Shown in pieces: positions 14,404 to 22,475 of a stretch of DNA of 25,810 nucleotides. The stretch is from Alphaproteobacteria bacterium. GTDB lineage: Bacteria > Pseudomonadota > Alphaproteobacteria > ATCC43930 > CGMCC-115725. Positions within the stretch are counted from its first letter, which is position 1. Each line of letters begins with the position of its first letter. The stretch lies in the NCBI GenBank assembly GCA_030040495.1, contig JASHTP010000362.1:1-25810 (forward strand), in the 5' to 3' direction. The translations under genes were made by a program, and so were the position numbers. The notes under the pieces are model-generated. The model worked only from the letters and a program-made list of their open reading frames with translations. It ran no database searches and was not told where the DNA came from.

Positions 14404-14492
14404 TCCTTCGACAGGCTCAGGATGAGGAAGTCAGAGGATGGCATCTGCCAGATGCCGCAAAGAACTGTCCTCATCCCGAGCTTGCCGAAGGA
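14404..14492. repeat. nested palindromic element (dispersed-repeat type)
   Basis: Two 25-base arms, 14404-14428 (beginning TCCTTCGACAGGCTCAGG) and 14468-14492, are inverted copies matching at 22 of 25 positions. Between them a second hairpin is nested: GGCATCT (14440-14446), loop GCC, AGATGCC (14450-14456). The whole 89-base unit could form a cruciform or a long RNA hairpin. The arm sequence is of the CCTTCGAC-GCTCAGGATGAGG type that I recall as recurrent in intergenic regions of many alphaproteobacterial genomes. It lies in the divergent gap between the VOC and MFS genes, ending 36 bases before the MFS start. Confidence 0.82.
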
Positions 14493-14528
14493 CGCAGATC
14501 CGACTTGCAGCGTCTCACGAGGCCGTTC

Positions 14529-15773
14529 ATGCCGGATGTCAGCGGCACCTCCCTTGCGCAGCCGAGCATCGAGACCCGCGCCTCGTGGGTCGTCGCCTTC
14601 CTCGCCGTCGCCATCATGAGCGTCTCCTACGGCGCGCCGCTGGTTGCGGTGGTGGCTCTGAAGCCGATCGCCGCCGATCTCGGCAGCGCGCGCTCGGTGC
14701 CCTCGCTCGCCTATTCGCTCGCCTGGCTCGGCACCGCGGTGGGCGGCCTCATCATGGGCCGCGTCGCCGAGCGCATCGGCGTGCGCTGGACCGCCGGCTT
14801 CGGCGCGCTGATGATCGGGCTCGGCCTGGTCGTCGCCACCGGCGGCTCGCCCTGGCGGCTCTGTCTCGGCTATGGGCTGCTGGTCGGGCTGCTCGGCAAT
14901 GGCGGCATCAACGCGCCACTTTATATCTATGTCAGCCACTGGTTCGATCGCCGCCGCGGCACCGCCCTGGCGTTGATCTCGAGCGGGCAGTACGTCGCCG
15001 GCGCGATCTGGCCGTCGATCTTCGAGCTGGGCGTGGCCGAGCTCGGCTGGAGGCGCACCATGGTCGCGTTCGGCCTTTTCGCCGCCGCCGTGGTGCTGCC
15101 GCTGGCGCTGCTGCTGCGCCGCCCGCCGGCTTCGTCCGCCCCGGCGCCTACCGGCGGCGCCGAGCGGTCGAGCGGCGCGGTCCTCGGCTGGCCGCCGGGC
15201 CTCGTGCTCGGGCTCCTTGCCGTCGCGTCCTTCTGCTGCTGCCTGCCGATGGCGATGCCGCAAGGCCATCTCGTCGCGCTCTGCAGCGATCTCGGCATCC
15301 CGGCGGCGCAGGGCGCGGCGATGCTGTCGCTGCTGCTCGCCACCGCCTTCGTCAGCCGGCAGCTCTGGGGCTGGATCTCCGATCGAATCGGCGGGCTGCG
15401 CACCGTGCTCGCCGCCTCGTTCTGCCAAGCGAGCGCGCTCACCGCGCTCGCCTTCACCCAGGACGAGACCGGGCTTTTCATCGTCTCGGCCATCTTTGGC
15501 TTCGGCTTCAGCGGCATCATCCCCGCCTATGTGCTGGCGATCCGCGACCTCTTTCCCGCCGCGGAGGCCGCCTGGCGCATCCCGATCCTGCTGCTGTGCA
15601 GCGGCTCGGGCATGGCCGCCGGCGGCTGGCTCGCCGGAATCATCTACGACCATTTCGGCTATTATGCGCCGGCGCTCGCCACCGGCATCGGTTTCAATCT
15701 GCTGAACCTCGCGCTGATCGGGACCCTGGTGGCCCGGCAGCGACGCGCCACCTTGCGCCCGGCGCTCGCCTGA
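14529..15773 (+). CDS. MFS transporter
   Basis: Inner-membrane secondary transporter of the major facilitator superfamily, 414 residues with about 12 hydrophobic segments in two halves. The loop between helices 2 and 3 carries GRVAERIGVRWT (about residues 77-88), a variant of the family motif A, and its counterpart in the second half is GWISDRIGGLRT. The central cytoplasmic loop is the RRPPASSAPAPTGGAERSS stretch. The overall pattern resembles oxalate/formate antiporter-like or monocarboxylate-type MFS proteins, but the substrate is not readable. The ATG at 14529 is preferred; an in-frame TTG at 14505 would add eight residues. It lies directly behind the palindromic element, which may affect its expression. 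Confidence 0.92.
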   Translation: MPDVSGTSLAQPSIETRASWVVAFLAVAIMSVSYGAPLVAVVALKPIAADLGSARSVPSLAYSLAWLGTAVGGLIMGRVAERIGVRWTAGFGALMIGLGLVVATGGSPWRLCLGYGLLVGLLGNGGINAPLYIYVSHWFDRRRGTALALISSGQYVAGAIWPSIFELGVAELGWRRTMVAFGLFAAAVVLPLALLLRRPPASSAPAPTGGAERSSGAVLGWPPGLVLGLLAVASFCCCLPMAMPQGHLVALCSDLGIPAAQGAAMLSLLLATAFVSRQLWGWISDRIGGLRTVLAASFCQASALTALAFTQDETGLFIVSAIFGFGFSGIIPAYVLAIRDLFPAAEAAWRIPILLLCSGSGMAAGGWLAGIIYDHFGYYAPALATGIGFNLLNLALIGTLVARQRRATLRPALA

Positions 15774-15829
15774 CCGGCTGCGGCGAGCGCAGCCCTTCTC
15801 GGCTGCGCGCCCGGCGCGGCGGCGGTCAG

Positions 15830-15841
15830 GTTGATATCAAC
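15830..15841. promoter_or_regulatory. perfect 12-bp palindrome, possible operator
   Basis: GTTGATATCAAC is an uninterrupted 12-base palindrome in the 217-base gap between the MFS gene and the Ugp-type operon, about 150 bases before the first Ugp gene. Its A/T core stands out in GC-rich surroundings. No regulator gene is adjacent, so the protein that might bind it is unknown. Confidence 0.35.
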
Positions 15842-15914
15842 AATGTTCCGCGGTGCCGAAACACACGGCGCCGTCCAGCCTCGCGCCCGTGCCCGCCGCG
15901 GCGGAAATCCGCTA

Positions 15915-15952
15915 TTGTCATCCTGGCGTCATGCAACTTTGCTAGCTGACGC
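15915..15952 (+). promoter_or_regulatory. candidate promoter and overlapping inverted repeat of the Ugp-type operon
   Basis: TTGTCA (15915-15920) matches the -35 consensus at 5 of 6 positions; TTTGCT (15938-15943) at 17 bases is a poor -10. An inverted repeat, GCGTCA (15926-15931) and TGACGC (15947-15952) with 15 bases between the arms, brackets the -10 position. That is the arrangement expected for a repressor site overlapping a promoter, but the boxes are weak. Confidence 0.32.
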
Positions 15953-15990
15953 CGAGCGCGCTGCCGTGGCTGCGAGGCGGATGGGGGAGC

Positions 15991-17070
15991 ATGTCGGAGA
16001 TCGCCGTCGCCGGCCTGGCGAAAGCGTGGGGAGTGCACCGCGCGGTGGACGGCATCGGTTTCACCGTGCCCAAAGGCTCGCTGCTGGTGCTGCTGGGACC
16101 GTCGGGCTGCGGCAAATCGACGACCTTGCGGCTGATCGCCGGGCTCGAGATGCCCGACGCCGGCCGCATCGAGATCGACGGGCGCGACGTGACGGCGCTG
16201 CCGCCGCGCGAGCGCGGCGTCGCCATGGTGTTCCAGTCCTACGCGCTCTTCCCGCACCTGTCCGTCGCCGAGAATCTGGTCTTCGGGCTCAAGGTGCGGC
16301 GCGTCGAGCGCGGCGAGCGCGCCCGGCGGCTGAAGCGCGTCGCCGAGCTGCTCGGGCTCGACGCGCTGCTCGAGCGCAAGCCGGCGCAGCTTTCGGGCGG
16401 CCAGCAGCAGCGCGTGGCGCTCGGCCGCGCCATCATCGCCGAGACGCCGGTCTGCCTGATGGACGAGCCGCTCTCCAACCTCGACGCGCAGCTGCGGCAG
16501 GAGATGCGGCGCGAGATCCGCAGCCTGCAGCAGCGCCTCGGCATGACCCTGGTCTATGTCACCCACGATCAGGGCGAGGCGATGAGCATGGCCGACCGCG
16601 TCATCCTGATGCGCGACGGACGGATCGAGCAGGACGCCGCGCCGGACACGCTCTATCAGCGCCCGGCCACGATCTTCGCCGCGCGCTTCGTCGGCACGCC
16701 GCCGATGAACCTGCTGGCGCTCGAAGACGGGCCACGCGGCGCCGTCGTCGCCGGCGCCAAGGAGGCGCTGTTCGTCGGCGCCGGCGATGGGCTGCTGCTG
16801 GGCGTGCGGCCCGAGCAGGTCCGGCTCGATCCGTCGGGCGTCGCGGCCGAGCTGGTCGCAACGGAGTATCTCGGCGCCGACACCGTCCTCACCTGCCGCA
16901 TCGGCCGCGAGACGCTGGCGCTGCGGCTGGCCGGACGATCCCCGCTGCAGCCGGGCGCGGCGATCCGCGTCGCCTGGAGCGACGCCGACGCGCTGCTCTT
17001 CGACGCCGCCTCCGGCCGGAGGATCGAGCGGACATCCACACCTTTGATGCACAGGGAGAAAGTGCGATGA
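15991..17070 (+). CDS. ugpC: ABC transporter ATP-binding protein, UgpC/MalK type
   Basis: Cytoplasmic ATPase of a carbohydrate-type (CUT1) importer, 359 residues. The nucleotide-binding domain carries Walker A GPSGCGKST (36-44), the Q-loop glutamine Q82 in VFQSYALFPH, the signature LSGGQQQR (134-141), Walker B VCLMDEPLSNLD (154-165) and the switch histidine in YVTHDQ. The C-terminal TOBE/regulatory region (from about residue 235) has LLGVRPEQVRL and is typical of MalK/UgpC proteins, which can energise several related importers. GGGGGAGC precedes the ATG. It is the first gene of a four-gene operon and overlaps the binding-protein gene by 4 bases (ATGA). The ATPase coming first is a less usual order for this transporter class. 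Confidence 0.93.
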   Translation: MSEIAVAGLAKAWGVHRAVDGIGFTVPKGSLLVLLGPSGCGKSTTLRLIAGLEMPDAGRIEIDGRDVTALPPRERGVAMVFQSYALFPHLSVAENLVFGLKVRRVERGERARRLKRVAELLGLDALLERKPAQLSGGQQQRVALGRAIIAETPVCLMDEPLSNLDAQLRQEMRREIRSLQQRLGMTLVYVTHDQGEAMSMADRVILMRDGRIEQDAAPDTLYQRPATIFAARFVGTPPMNLLALEDGPRGAVVAGAKEALFVGAGDGLLLGVRPEQVRLDPSGVAAELVATEYLGADTVLTCRIGRETLALRLAGRSPLQPGAAIRVAWSDADALLFDAASGRRIERTSTPLMHREKVR

Positions 17071-18362
17071 AGCGACTGACGAGACGCGCTGTGCTGGGCG
17101 GCGCAGCGGCGATGGGAGTGGCGCTGGGCGCGCGGCGCGCGACGGCGGCGCCGGTCCGGCTCAATTTCTACTTCCCGGTCGCGGTCGGCGGCCCGATCAC
17201 CAAGATCATCGACGGCATGGTCGCGGATTTCGAGAAGGAGCATGCCGATGTCACCGTCAACGCCATCTATTCCGGCTCCTACCAGGACACCACCGCCAAG
17301 GCGCTGACCGCGGTCAAGAGCGGCGAGCCGCCGCATCTCGCGGTGGCGCTGTCGACCGACATGTTCACGTTCATCGACGAGGACGCGATCCTCCCCTTCG
17401 ACGAGATCGCCGGCAGCGGCGGCAAGACTTGGCTCGACGGCTTCTTCCCCGCCTTCATGGCGAACAGCCGGGCCGAGGGCAGAGTCTGGGGTGTGCCGTT
17501 CCAGCGCTCGACCATCGTGCTCTATTGGAACAAGACCGCGTTCAGGGCGGCGGGGCTCGACCCCGACAAGGCGCCGGCGACCTGGGACGAGATGAGGGGC
17601 TTCGCCGGGAAACTCACGCGCCGCAGCGGCGCCGACGTCGCGCAGTGGGGCGTCGAGATCCCCTCCTCGGGCTTCCCCTATTGGCTCTTCCAGGGCCTCA
17701 CCACCGAGAACGGCGCGATCCTGATGAACGAAGCCGGCAACGAGGTCTATTTCGACAAGCCCGAAGTGGTCGAGGCGCTGCAATACATGGTGGATCTCGG
17801 CCGCAAATGGCAGGTCATGCCCCAGGGGATCATCGAATGGGGAACCACGCCGCAGGATTTCTTCGAGCGCAAGACGGCGATGATGTGGACGACGACCGGC
17901 AATCTCACCAATGTCCGGGCGAACGCGCCCTTCCCCTTCGGCGTCGCCATGCTGCCGGCGCAGAAGCGGCGCGGCTCGCCCACCGGCGGCGGCAATTTCT
18001 ACCTGTTCAAGAAGACGAGCCCGGCCGAGCGCCAGGCGGCGCTGGCCTTCGTGCAGTGGATGACCACGCCCGAGCGCGCGGCGGAGTGGGGCATCAAGAC
18101 CGGCTATGTCGCGGTGCGGCCCGACGCCTGGACGACGCCGGCGATGAAGCGCTACGTCGCGAATTTCCCGGCCGCCGCGGTGGCGCGCGACCAGCTCGAA
18201 TTCGCCGTCGCCGAATTCTCGACCCACGACAATCAGCGTGTCACCAAGATCCTCAATGACGGGCTGCAGGCGGCGCTCACCGGCGAGAAGCATCCGGCGC
18301 AGGCGCTCGCCGACGCGCAAAGCGAGGCGGATCGGGTGCTGCGGCCCTACCGGCGGAGCTGA
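17067..18362 (+). CDS. ABC transporter substrate-binding protein, UgpB-like, with twin-arginine signal
   Basis: Extracytoplasmic solute-binding protein (family 1) of 431 residues. The N-terminus LTRRAVLGGAAAMGVALGARRATAA looks like a Tat signal peptide with the RR pair at residues 6-7 and cleavage probably after ATA-A near residue 28. The mature part starts VRLNFYFPVAVGGPITKIIDGMVADFEKEH and shows the family features VNAIYSGSYQDTTAKALTAVKSGEPPHLA, VPFQRSTIVLYWNKTAFRAAGLDPDKAPATWDE and YLFKKTSPAERQAALAFVQWMTTPE. Resemblance is to glycerol-3-phosphate and glycerophosphodiester binding proteins, yet a sugar or polyol ligand is equally possible. It overlaps the ATPase gene (ATGA) and the first permease gene (TGATG). 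Confidence 0.93.
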   Translation: MKRLTRRAVLGGAAAMGVALGARRATAAPVRLNFYFPVAVGGPITKIIDGMVADFEKEHADVTVNAIYSGSYQDTTAKALTAVKSGEPPHLAVALSTDMFTFIDEDAILPFDEIAGSGGKTWLDGFFPAFMANSRAEGRVWGVPFQRSTIVLYWNKTAFRAAGLDPDKAPATWDEMRGFAGKLTRRSGADVAQWGVEIPSSGFPYWLFQGLTTENGAILMNEAGNEVYFDKPEVVEALQYMVDLGRKWQVMPQGIIEWGTTPQDFFERKTAMMWTTTGNLTNVRANAPFPFGVAMLPAQKRRGSPTGGGNFYLFKKTSPAERQAALAFVQWMTTPERAAEWGIKTGYVAVRPDAWTTPAMKRYVANFPAAAVARDQLEFAVAEFSTHDNQRVTKILNDGLQAALTGEKHPAQALADAQSEADRVLRPYRRS

Positions 18363-19240
18363 TGCCGAGCCGGCTCAGGCCACAGATCGAAGGCTGGCTG
18401 CTGCTGCTGCCGGCGGCGGTGCTGCTGGCGCTGTTCACGCACTACCCGACCGTCGCCACCGCGATCGACAGCCTGTTCTCGACGCCGCGGGGAGCGCGGG
18501 GCGCGGTCTATGTCGGCCTCGACAATTACGCCGAGATGGCCGGCGACCCCGTCTTCTGGCAGGCGCTCGGCAACAATCTGGTCTTCGCCCTCGGCACCGT
18601 TCCGGCGGCGATCGCGCTGGCGCTGCTGATGGCGCTGCTGGTCGACCGCAAGCTCGCCGGGCGCGACTTCGTGCGGCTCGCCTATTTCACGCCCACGGTG
18701 CTGCCGATGATCGCCGTCGCCAACATCTGGCTCTTCTTCTACACGCCGGGCTACGGGCTCGTCGACCAGCTGCTCCATCTCCTCGGCGCGCCGTCGCACA
18801 ACTGGCTCGGATCGCGCGGCACCGTGCTGCCCTGCCTCATGGTCATGACGGTATGGAAGGAGGCGGGCTTCTTCATGATCTTCTATCTCGCCGCGCTGCA
18901 GCAGATTCCGCCGAGCCTGGGCGAAGCGGCGGCGCTCGAGGGCGCGTCGCGCTGGACGATCTTCCGCCGCGTCACCTTCCCGCTGCTGATGCCGACGACG
19001 CTCTTCGTCCTGGTCAACGCGCTGATCAATTCCTTCCGCCTGGTCGATCAGATCATCGTCATGACCGAAGGCGGCCCCGACAATGCCAGCATGCTGCTGC
19101 TCTATTACGTCTTCGAGGTGGGATTCAAATACTGGGACACCGCTTACGCGGCGGCGCTGACCGTGTTGCTGCTGGCCCTGCTCGCGGCGCTCGCGCTGAC
19201 GCAGTTCCTCTATTTCGACCGGCGCGTGCACTACCGATGA
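18362..19240 (+). CDS. ABC transporter permease, UgpA/MalF-like
   Basis: Inner-membrane permease of the Ugp-type importer, 292 residues with six predicted transmembrane segments, starting GWLLLLPAAVLLALFTHYPTVATAIDSLF. The cytoplasmic coupling loop IPPSLGEAAALEGASRWTIFRRVTFPLLMPTTLF is the EAA motif that docks on the ATPase. NSFRLVDQIIVMTEGGPDNASMLLLYYVFEVGF is characteristic of the UgpA branch. The start overlaps the binding-protein stop by one base and its own stop overlaps the next gene by four bases, so all four genes are likely translated in a coupled manner. Confidence 0.93.
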   Translation: MPSRLRPQIEGWLLLLPAAVLLALFTHYPTVATAIDSLFSTPRGARGAVYVGLDNYAEMAGDPVFWQALGNNLVFALGTVPAAIALALLMALLVDRKLAGRDFVRLAYFTPTVLPMIAVANIWLFFYTPGYGLVDQLLHLLGAPSHNWLGSRGTVLPCLMVMTVWKEAGFFMIFYLAALQQIPPSLGEAAALEGASRWTIFRRVTFPLLMPTTLFVLVNALINSFRLVDQIIVMTEGGPDNASMLLLYYVFEVGFKYWDTAYAAALTVLLLALLAALALTQFLYFDRRVHYR

Positions 19241-20037
19241 GAAGCGCGCTCGAGACGGCGGCGGCCTGGCTGCTAGCGCTGATCTGGATCCTGCCGCTCG
19301 CCTATGCCGGCTGGACCGCGTTCCATCCCGCCGCCTATGCCACCGCCTTCCGGTTCGACGCGCCCCTCACCCTGGCGAACTTCGCCGCCGCCTGGCAGGC
19401 GGCGCCCTTCGCCCGGTACTTCCTCAACACCTTTCTGCTGGTGACCATGATCCTGGCGGCGCAGCTCGTGCTCTGCACGCTGGCCGCCTTCGCCTTCGCG
19501 CGGATCGAGTTCCGCGGGCGCGCCGTCGCCTTCCTGCTGGTGCTGGTGCAGCTCATGGTCATGCCCGACGTGCTCATCGTCGAGAACTACCGCACCATGG
19601 CGCGGCTCGGCATCCTCGACAGCCTTGGCGCCATCGGCCTGCCCTACATGGCCTCGGGCTTCGGCATCTTCCTGCTGCGCCAGACCTTCAAGAGCGTGCC
19701 GCGAGAGCTCGACGAGGCGGCGCGCATCGAAGGCGCCGGGCTGCTGCAGCTGCTCTGGCGCGTCTATGTGCCGCTGGCGCGGCCGGTCTACCTCGCCTAC
19801 GGCCTGGTCTCGGTGAGCTACCATTGGAACAATTTCCTCTGGCCGCTCATCGTCACCAACTCGGTCGAGACGCGGCCCTTGACCGTCGGGCTGCAGATCT
19901 TCGCGTCGACCGACCAGGGCATCGACTGGTCGATCATCACCGCAGCGAGCCTGATGACGACGGCGCCGCTGCTCGTCGCCTTCCTGCTGTTCCAGCGCCA
20001 GTTCGTGCAGAGCTTCCTGCGCGCCGGCATCCGCTAG
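19237..20037 (+). CDS. ABC transporter permease, UgpE/MalG-like
   Basis: Second inner-membrane permease of the importer, 266 residues, six predicted transmembrane segments. The conserved loop is VPRELDEAARIEGAGLLQLLWRVYVPLARP (about residues 155-184), the EAA motif of MalG-type subunits. NNFLWPLIVTNSVETRPLTVGLQIF near the C-terminus is a strong family signature. The ATG overlaps the UgpA-type stop (ATGA). The gene ends 14 bases from the convergently transcribed livF, and its stop codon lies inside a 10-base palindrome, CCGCTAGCGG (20031-20040). No T-rich terminator follows. Confidence 0.93.
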   Translation: MRSALETAAAWLLALIWILPLAYAGWTAFHPAAYATAFRFDAPLTLANFAAAWQAAPFARYFLNTFLLVTMILAAQLVLCTLAAFAFARIEFRGRAVAFLLVLVQLMVMPDVLIVENYRTMARLGILDSLGAIGLPYMASGFGIFLLRQTFKSVPRELDEAARIEGAGLLQLLWRVYVPLARPVYLAYGLVSVSYHWNNFLWPLIVTNSVETRPLTVGLQIFASTDQGIDWSIITAASLMTTAPLLVAFLLFQRQFVQSFLRAGIR

Positions 20038-20051
20038 CGGGCCAGCGGCTT

Positions 20052-20759
20052 CTAGAACGACAGCAGCCGGTGGAGCAGCGCCTTGTCCGCACGCAGCTCG
20101 GCCGCCGCGCCGGAAAAGCGGATCGCCCCCTTTTCCAGCACGTAGACGCGATCGGCGAGCGCGAGCGAGAAATCGACGCCCTGCTCGGCGAGCAGGATGG
20201 TGAGGCCCTGCGTCTTGAGCTCGCCGATCTTGACGCGCAGCGTCTCGACGACGAGCGGCGCCAGCCCTTCGGACGGCTCGTCGAGCAGCAGCAGGTCGGG
20301 GTTGCCCATCAGCGTGCGGGCGATGGTCAGCATCTGCTGCTCGCCGCCGGAGAGGAAGCCGCCGCGCCGGTCGCGCAACGCGCGCAGTACCGGAAAAAGC
20401 TCGAACACCGCCTCCACCGTCCAGCGGCTGCGCCGCCCGGCGGCGCGGCCGGCGACGTCGAGATTCTCCCAGACGGTGAGCTCGGCGAAGATGCGGCGAT
20501 CCTCGGGCACGAAGCCGATGCCGGTGCGCGCCACGCGATGCGGCGCCCAGCCGGCGATGTCGCGTCCCTGCCACAGCACGCGGCCGCGGCTCGGCGGCGT
20601 CAGCCCCATGATCGAGCGCATGGTCGTGGTCTTGCCGACGCCGTTGCGGCCGAGGAGGCAGACGCATTCGCCGGCGGCGATCTCGAGCGAGACGCCGAAG
20701 AGCACCCGGCTCAAGCCGTAGGCGGTGTGGATGTCCTCGACCGCGAGCAGCGGCGTCAT
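20052..20759 (-). CDS. livF: branched-chain amino acid-type ABC transporter ATP-binding protein LivF
   Basis: One of the two cytoplasmic ATPases of a Liv/HAAT importer, 235 residues, the usual LivF length. It carries Walker A GRNGVGKTTT (37-46), the signature LSGGEQQM (136-143), Walker B LLLLDEPSEGLAP (156-168) and the switch region ILLAEQGVDF, where the canonical histidine is replaced by Q-G in the LivF manner (family LivF proteins have AEQN). VPEDRRIFAELTVWENL is typical of LivF. It is the last gene of the minus-strand liv operon and its ATG overlaps the livG stop by 4 bases. Confidence 0.95.
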   Translation of the reverse strand: MTPLLAVEDIHTAYGLSRVLFGVSLEIAAGECVCLLGRNGVGKTTTMRSIMGLTPPSRGRVLWQGRDIAGWAPHRVARTGIGFVPEDRRIFAELTVWENLDVAGRAAGRRSRWTVEAVFELFPVLRALRDRRGGFLSGGEQQMLTIARTLMGNPDLLLLDEPSEGLAPLVVETLRVKIGELKTQGLTILLAEQGVDFSLALADRVYVLEKGAIRFSGAAAELRADKALLHRLLSF

Positions 20760-21493
20760 GGCCGCTCGCCGAGATAGACGCGACGCACCTCGGCATCGGC
20801 ACGGACTTCGGCCGGCGTGCCCTTGGCCAGCACGCGGCCCTGATGCAGCACCGCGATCTTCTCGGCGATCGAGAACACCACCTCCATGTCGTGCTCGGTG
20901 AAGATCAGCGTCAGCCCGCGCTCGCCGGCGATCCGCTCGAGCAGCTTCATCGCCTCGCGCGTCTCGGTCGCCGACATGCCCGCGGTGGGCTCGTCGAGCA
21001 GCAGCACCTGCGGGTCGCTGGCGAGCGCGATGCCGAGCTCGAGCTGCTTCTGGTTGCCGTAGGCGAGCGTTCCCGCCGTGCTGTCCGCCTGATGCGCAAG
21101 CCCGATCGAGCCCAGCAGCTCCTCCGCCTCGTCGCGGTAGAACCGCTCAGAGCGCGACCAGAAATCATGGCCGCGGCCGCGATGGGCGAGCAGCGCCGCC
21201 TGCACATTCTCGAGCACGGAGAGCCGCGTGAAGATGTTGGTGCGCTGGAAGGAGCGCCCGATGCCCAGGCGGCAGATGCGGTGCGGCGGCGTCCCGGTGA
21301 TGTCGCGGCCGTCGAGCAGCACCTGGCCGCTGTCGGGCCTGAGATGGCCGGTGATCAGGTTGAAGAAGGTCGATTTGCCGGCGCCGTTCGGGCCGATCAC
21401 CGCGGTGGTCTGGCGCGTCTCGACCGCCAGGCTGACGGCGTCGACGGCGACGAACCCGGCGAACGCCTTGCTAAGCTTGCGCACATCAAGCAT
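20756..21493 (-). CDS. livG: branched-chain amino acid-type ABC transporter ATP-binding protein LivG
   Basis: Second ATPase of the Liv-type importer, 245 residues. It shows Walker A GPNGAGKST (34-42), the Q-loop SFQRTNIFTRLSVLENV (81-97), the LivG-type signature LAYGNQKQLELGIAL (143-157), Walker B VLLLDEPTAGMS (163-174) and the switch histidine in FTEHDMEVVFSIAEKI. The C-terminal GTPAEVRADAEVRRVYLGE is the usual LivG ending. It overlaps livM by 8 bases (ATGCTTGA) and livF by 4 bases, so translation of the three genes is probably linked. Confidence 0.95.
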   Translation of the reverse strand: MLDVRKLSKAFAGFVAVDAVSLAVETRQTTAVIGPNGAGKSTFFNLITGHLRPDSGQVLLDGRDITGTPPHRICRLGIGRSFQRTNIFTRLSVLENVQAALLAHRGRGHDFWSRSERFYRDEAEELLGSIGLAHQADSTAGTLAYGNQKQLELGIALASDPQVLLLDEPTAGMSATETREAMKLLERIAGERGLTLIFTEHDMEVVFSIAEKIAVLHQGRVLAKGTPAEVRADAEVRRVYLGERP

Positions 21494-22475
21494 GGCGGGG
21501 ACGCAGCATCCGGCGCAGACGCTCGTAACCGGCGACGAGACCGCCGACGATGCCGCCGGGGAAGCCGAACAGCAGCACCAGCAGCACGACGCCGAGCACG
21601 AAGGGCCAGTACTGCGTGTAGGAGGTGATCTCCTGGTTGAGCCAGACCAGCGCGAAGGCCCCCACCGGCGGCCCCCAGAAATAGTTGATGCCGCCCAGGA
21701 TCGTCATGATCAGCACTTCCGCCGATTTCGACCAGAAGACGTAGTCGGCGAAGGCGCCGCGGTTGAAGATGCCGTAGAGCGCGCCCGCCAGTCCGGCGAA
21801 GCCGCCGGCGACGACGAAGGCGGCGAGCTCGTAGGCGCGGACATTGAGGCCGATGAAGGCGGCGCGCTCGGGATTGTCGCGGATCGTCGTCAGCATGCGG
21901 CCGAAGGGCGAGCGGATGACCTGCCGCAGGATCGCGAAGGAGAGCGCCACCATGAGGATGGTGAGGAGATAGAACTCGTCGGCGATGCTGAGATCGCCGA
22001 GCCCGGGCAGCGAGGAGATCCAGTCGAGCTTGGGATAGGGTATATTCGGCAGCCCTTCATCGCCGCCCGTCACCGCGTTCCACTTGAAGCAGATCGCCCA
22101 GACGATCTGCGCGAAGGCGAGCGTCAGCATGGCGAAGTAGAGCGCGCTGAGCCGGACGCAGAAGAAGCCGAAAATGAGCGCGAAGAAGGCGGCGATCAGC
22201 GCCGCCGCCGGGAAGGCGATGACGAAGGGCACGCCGTAGGTCTTCATCAGGATGCCGCAGGCATAGGCGCCGATGCCGAAATAGGCGGCGTGGCCGAAGG
22301 AGACGAGGCCGGTGGTGCCGAGCAGCAGGTTGAGGCTCACGACGAAGAGCGCGTCGATGGCGATCTGCGTGCCTAGGAAGGTGTCGTAGCGCGAGCCGAG
22401 CGCCGGGACCCAGACGGCGATCAGGAACACCACCAGGGTCCAGGGGATCGAGCGGCCGAGGGCGACGCGGTTCAT
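21486..22475 (-). CDS. livM: branched-chain amino acid-type ABC transporter permease LivM
   Basis: Inner-membrane permease of the Liv-type importer, 329 residues with about nine hydrophobic segments. The signature SLNLLLGTTGLVSFGHAAYFGIGAYACGIL (from about residue 47) and the loop SPFGRMLTTIRDNPERAAFIGLNV (about 188-211) are typical of LivM. GGINYFWGPPVGAFALVWL near the end is the conserved permease segment. The true start is the ATG at 22475, which overlaps the livH stop (ATGA); the frame stays open further upstream through livH, but that part is spurious. Confidence 0.95.
   Translation of the reverse strand: MNRVALGRSIPWTLVVFLIAVWVPALGSRYDTFLGTQIAIDALFVVSLNLLLGTTGLVSFGHAAYFGIGAYACGILMKTYGVPFVIAFPAAALIAAFFALIFGFFCVRLSALYFAMLTLAFAQIVWAICFKWNAVTGGDEGLPNIPYPKLDWISSLPGLGDLSIADEFYLLTILMVALSFAILRQVIRSPFGRMLTTIRDNPERAAFIGLNVRAYELAAFVVAGGFAGLAGALYGIFNRGAFADYVFWSKSAEVLIMTILGGINYFWGPPVGAFALVWLNQEITSYTQYWPFVLGVVLLVLLFGFPGGIVGGLVAGYERLRRMLRPRHA

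Noticed and set aside
14404..14492. Reading the nested palindrome as terminal inverted repeats of an insertion sequence
   Set aside because: Only 39 bases separate the arms and there is no transposase; it is at most a non-autonomous palindromic repeat.
15831..17066. Upstream extension of the Ugp-type binding-protein frame across the ATPase gene
   Set aside because: The Tat signal peptide and ATGA overlap place the start at 17067; the extension is an out-of-frame shadow of the ATPase.
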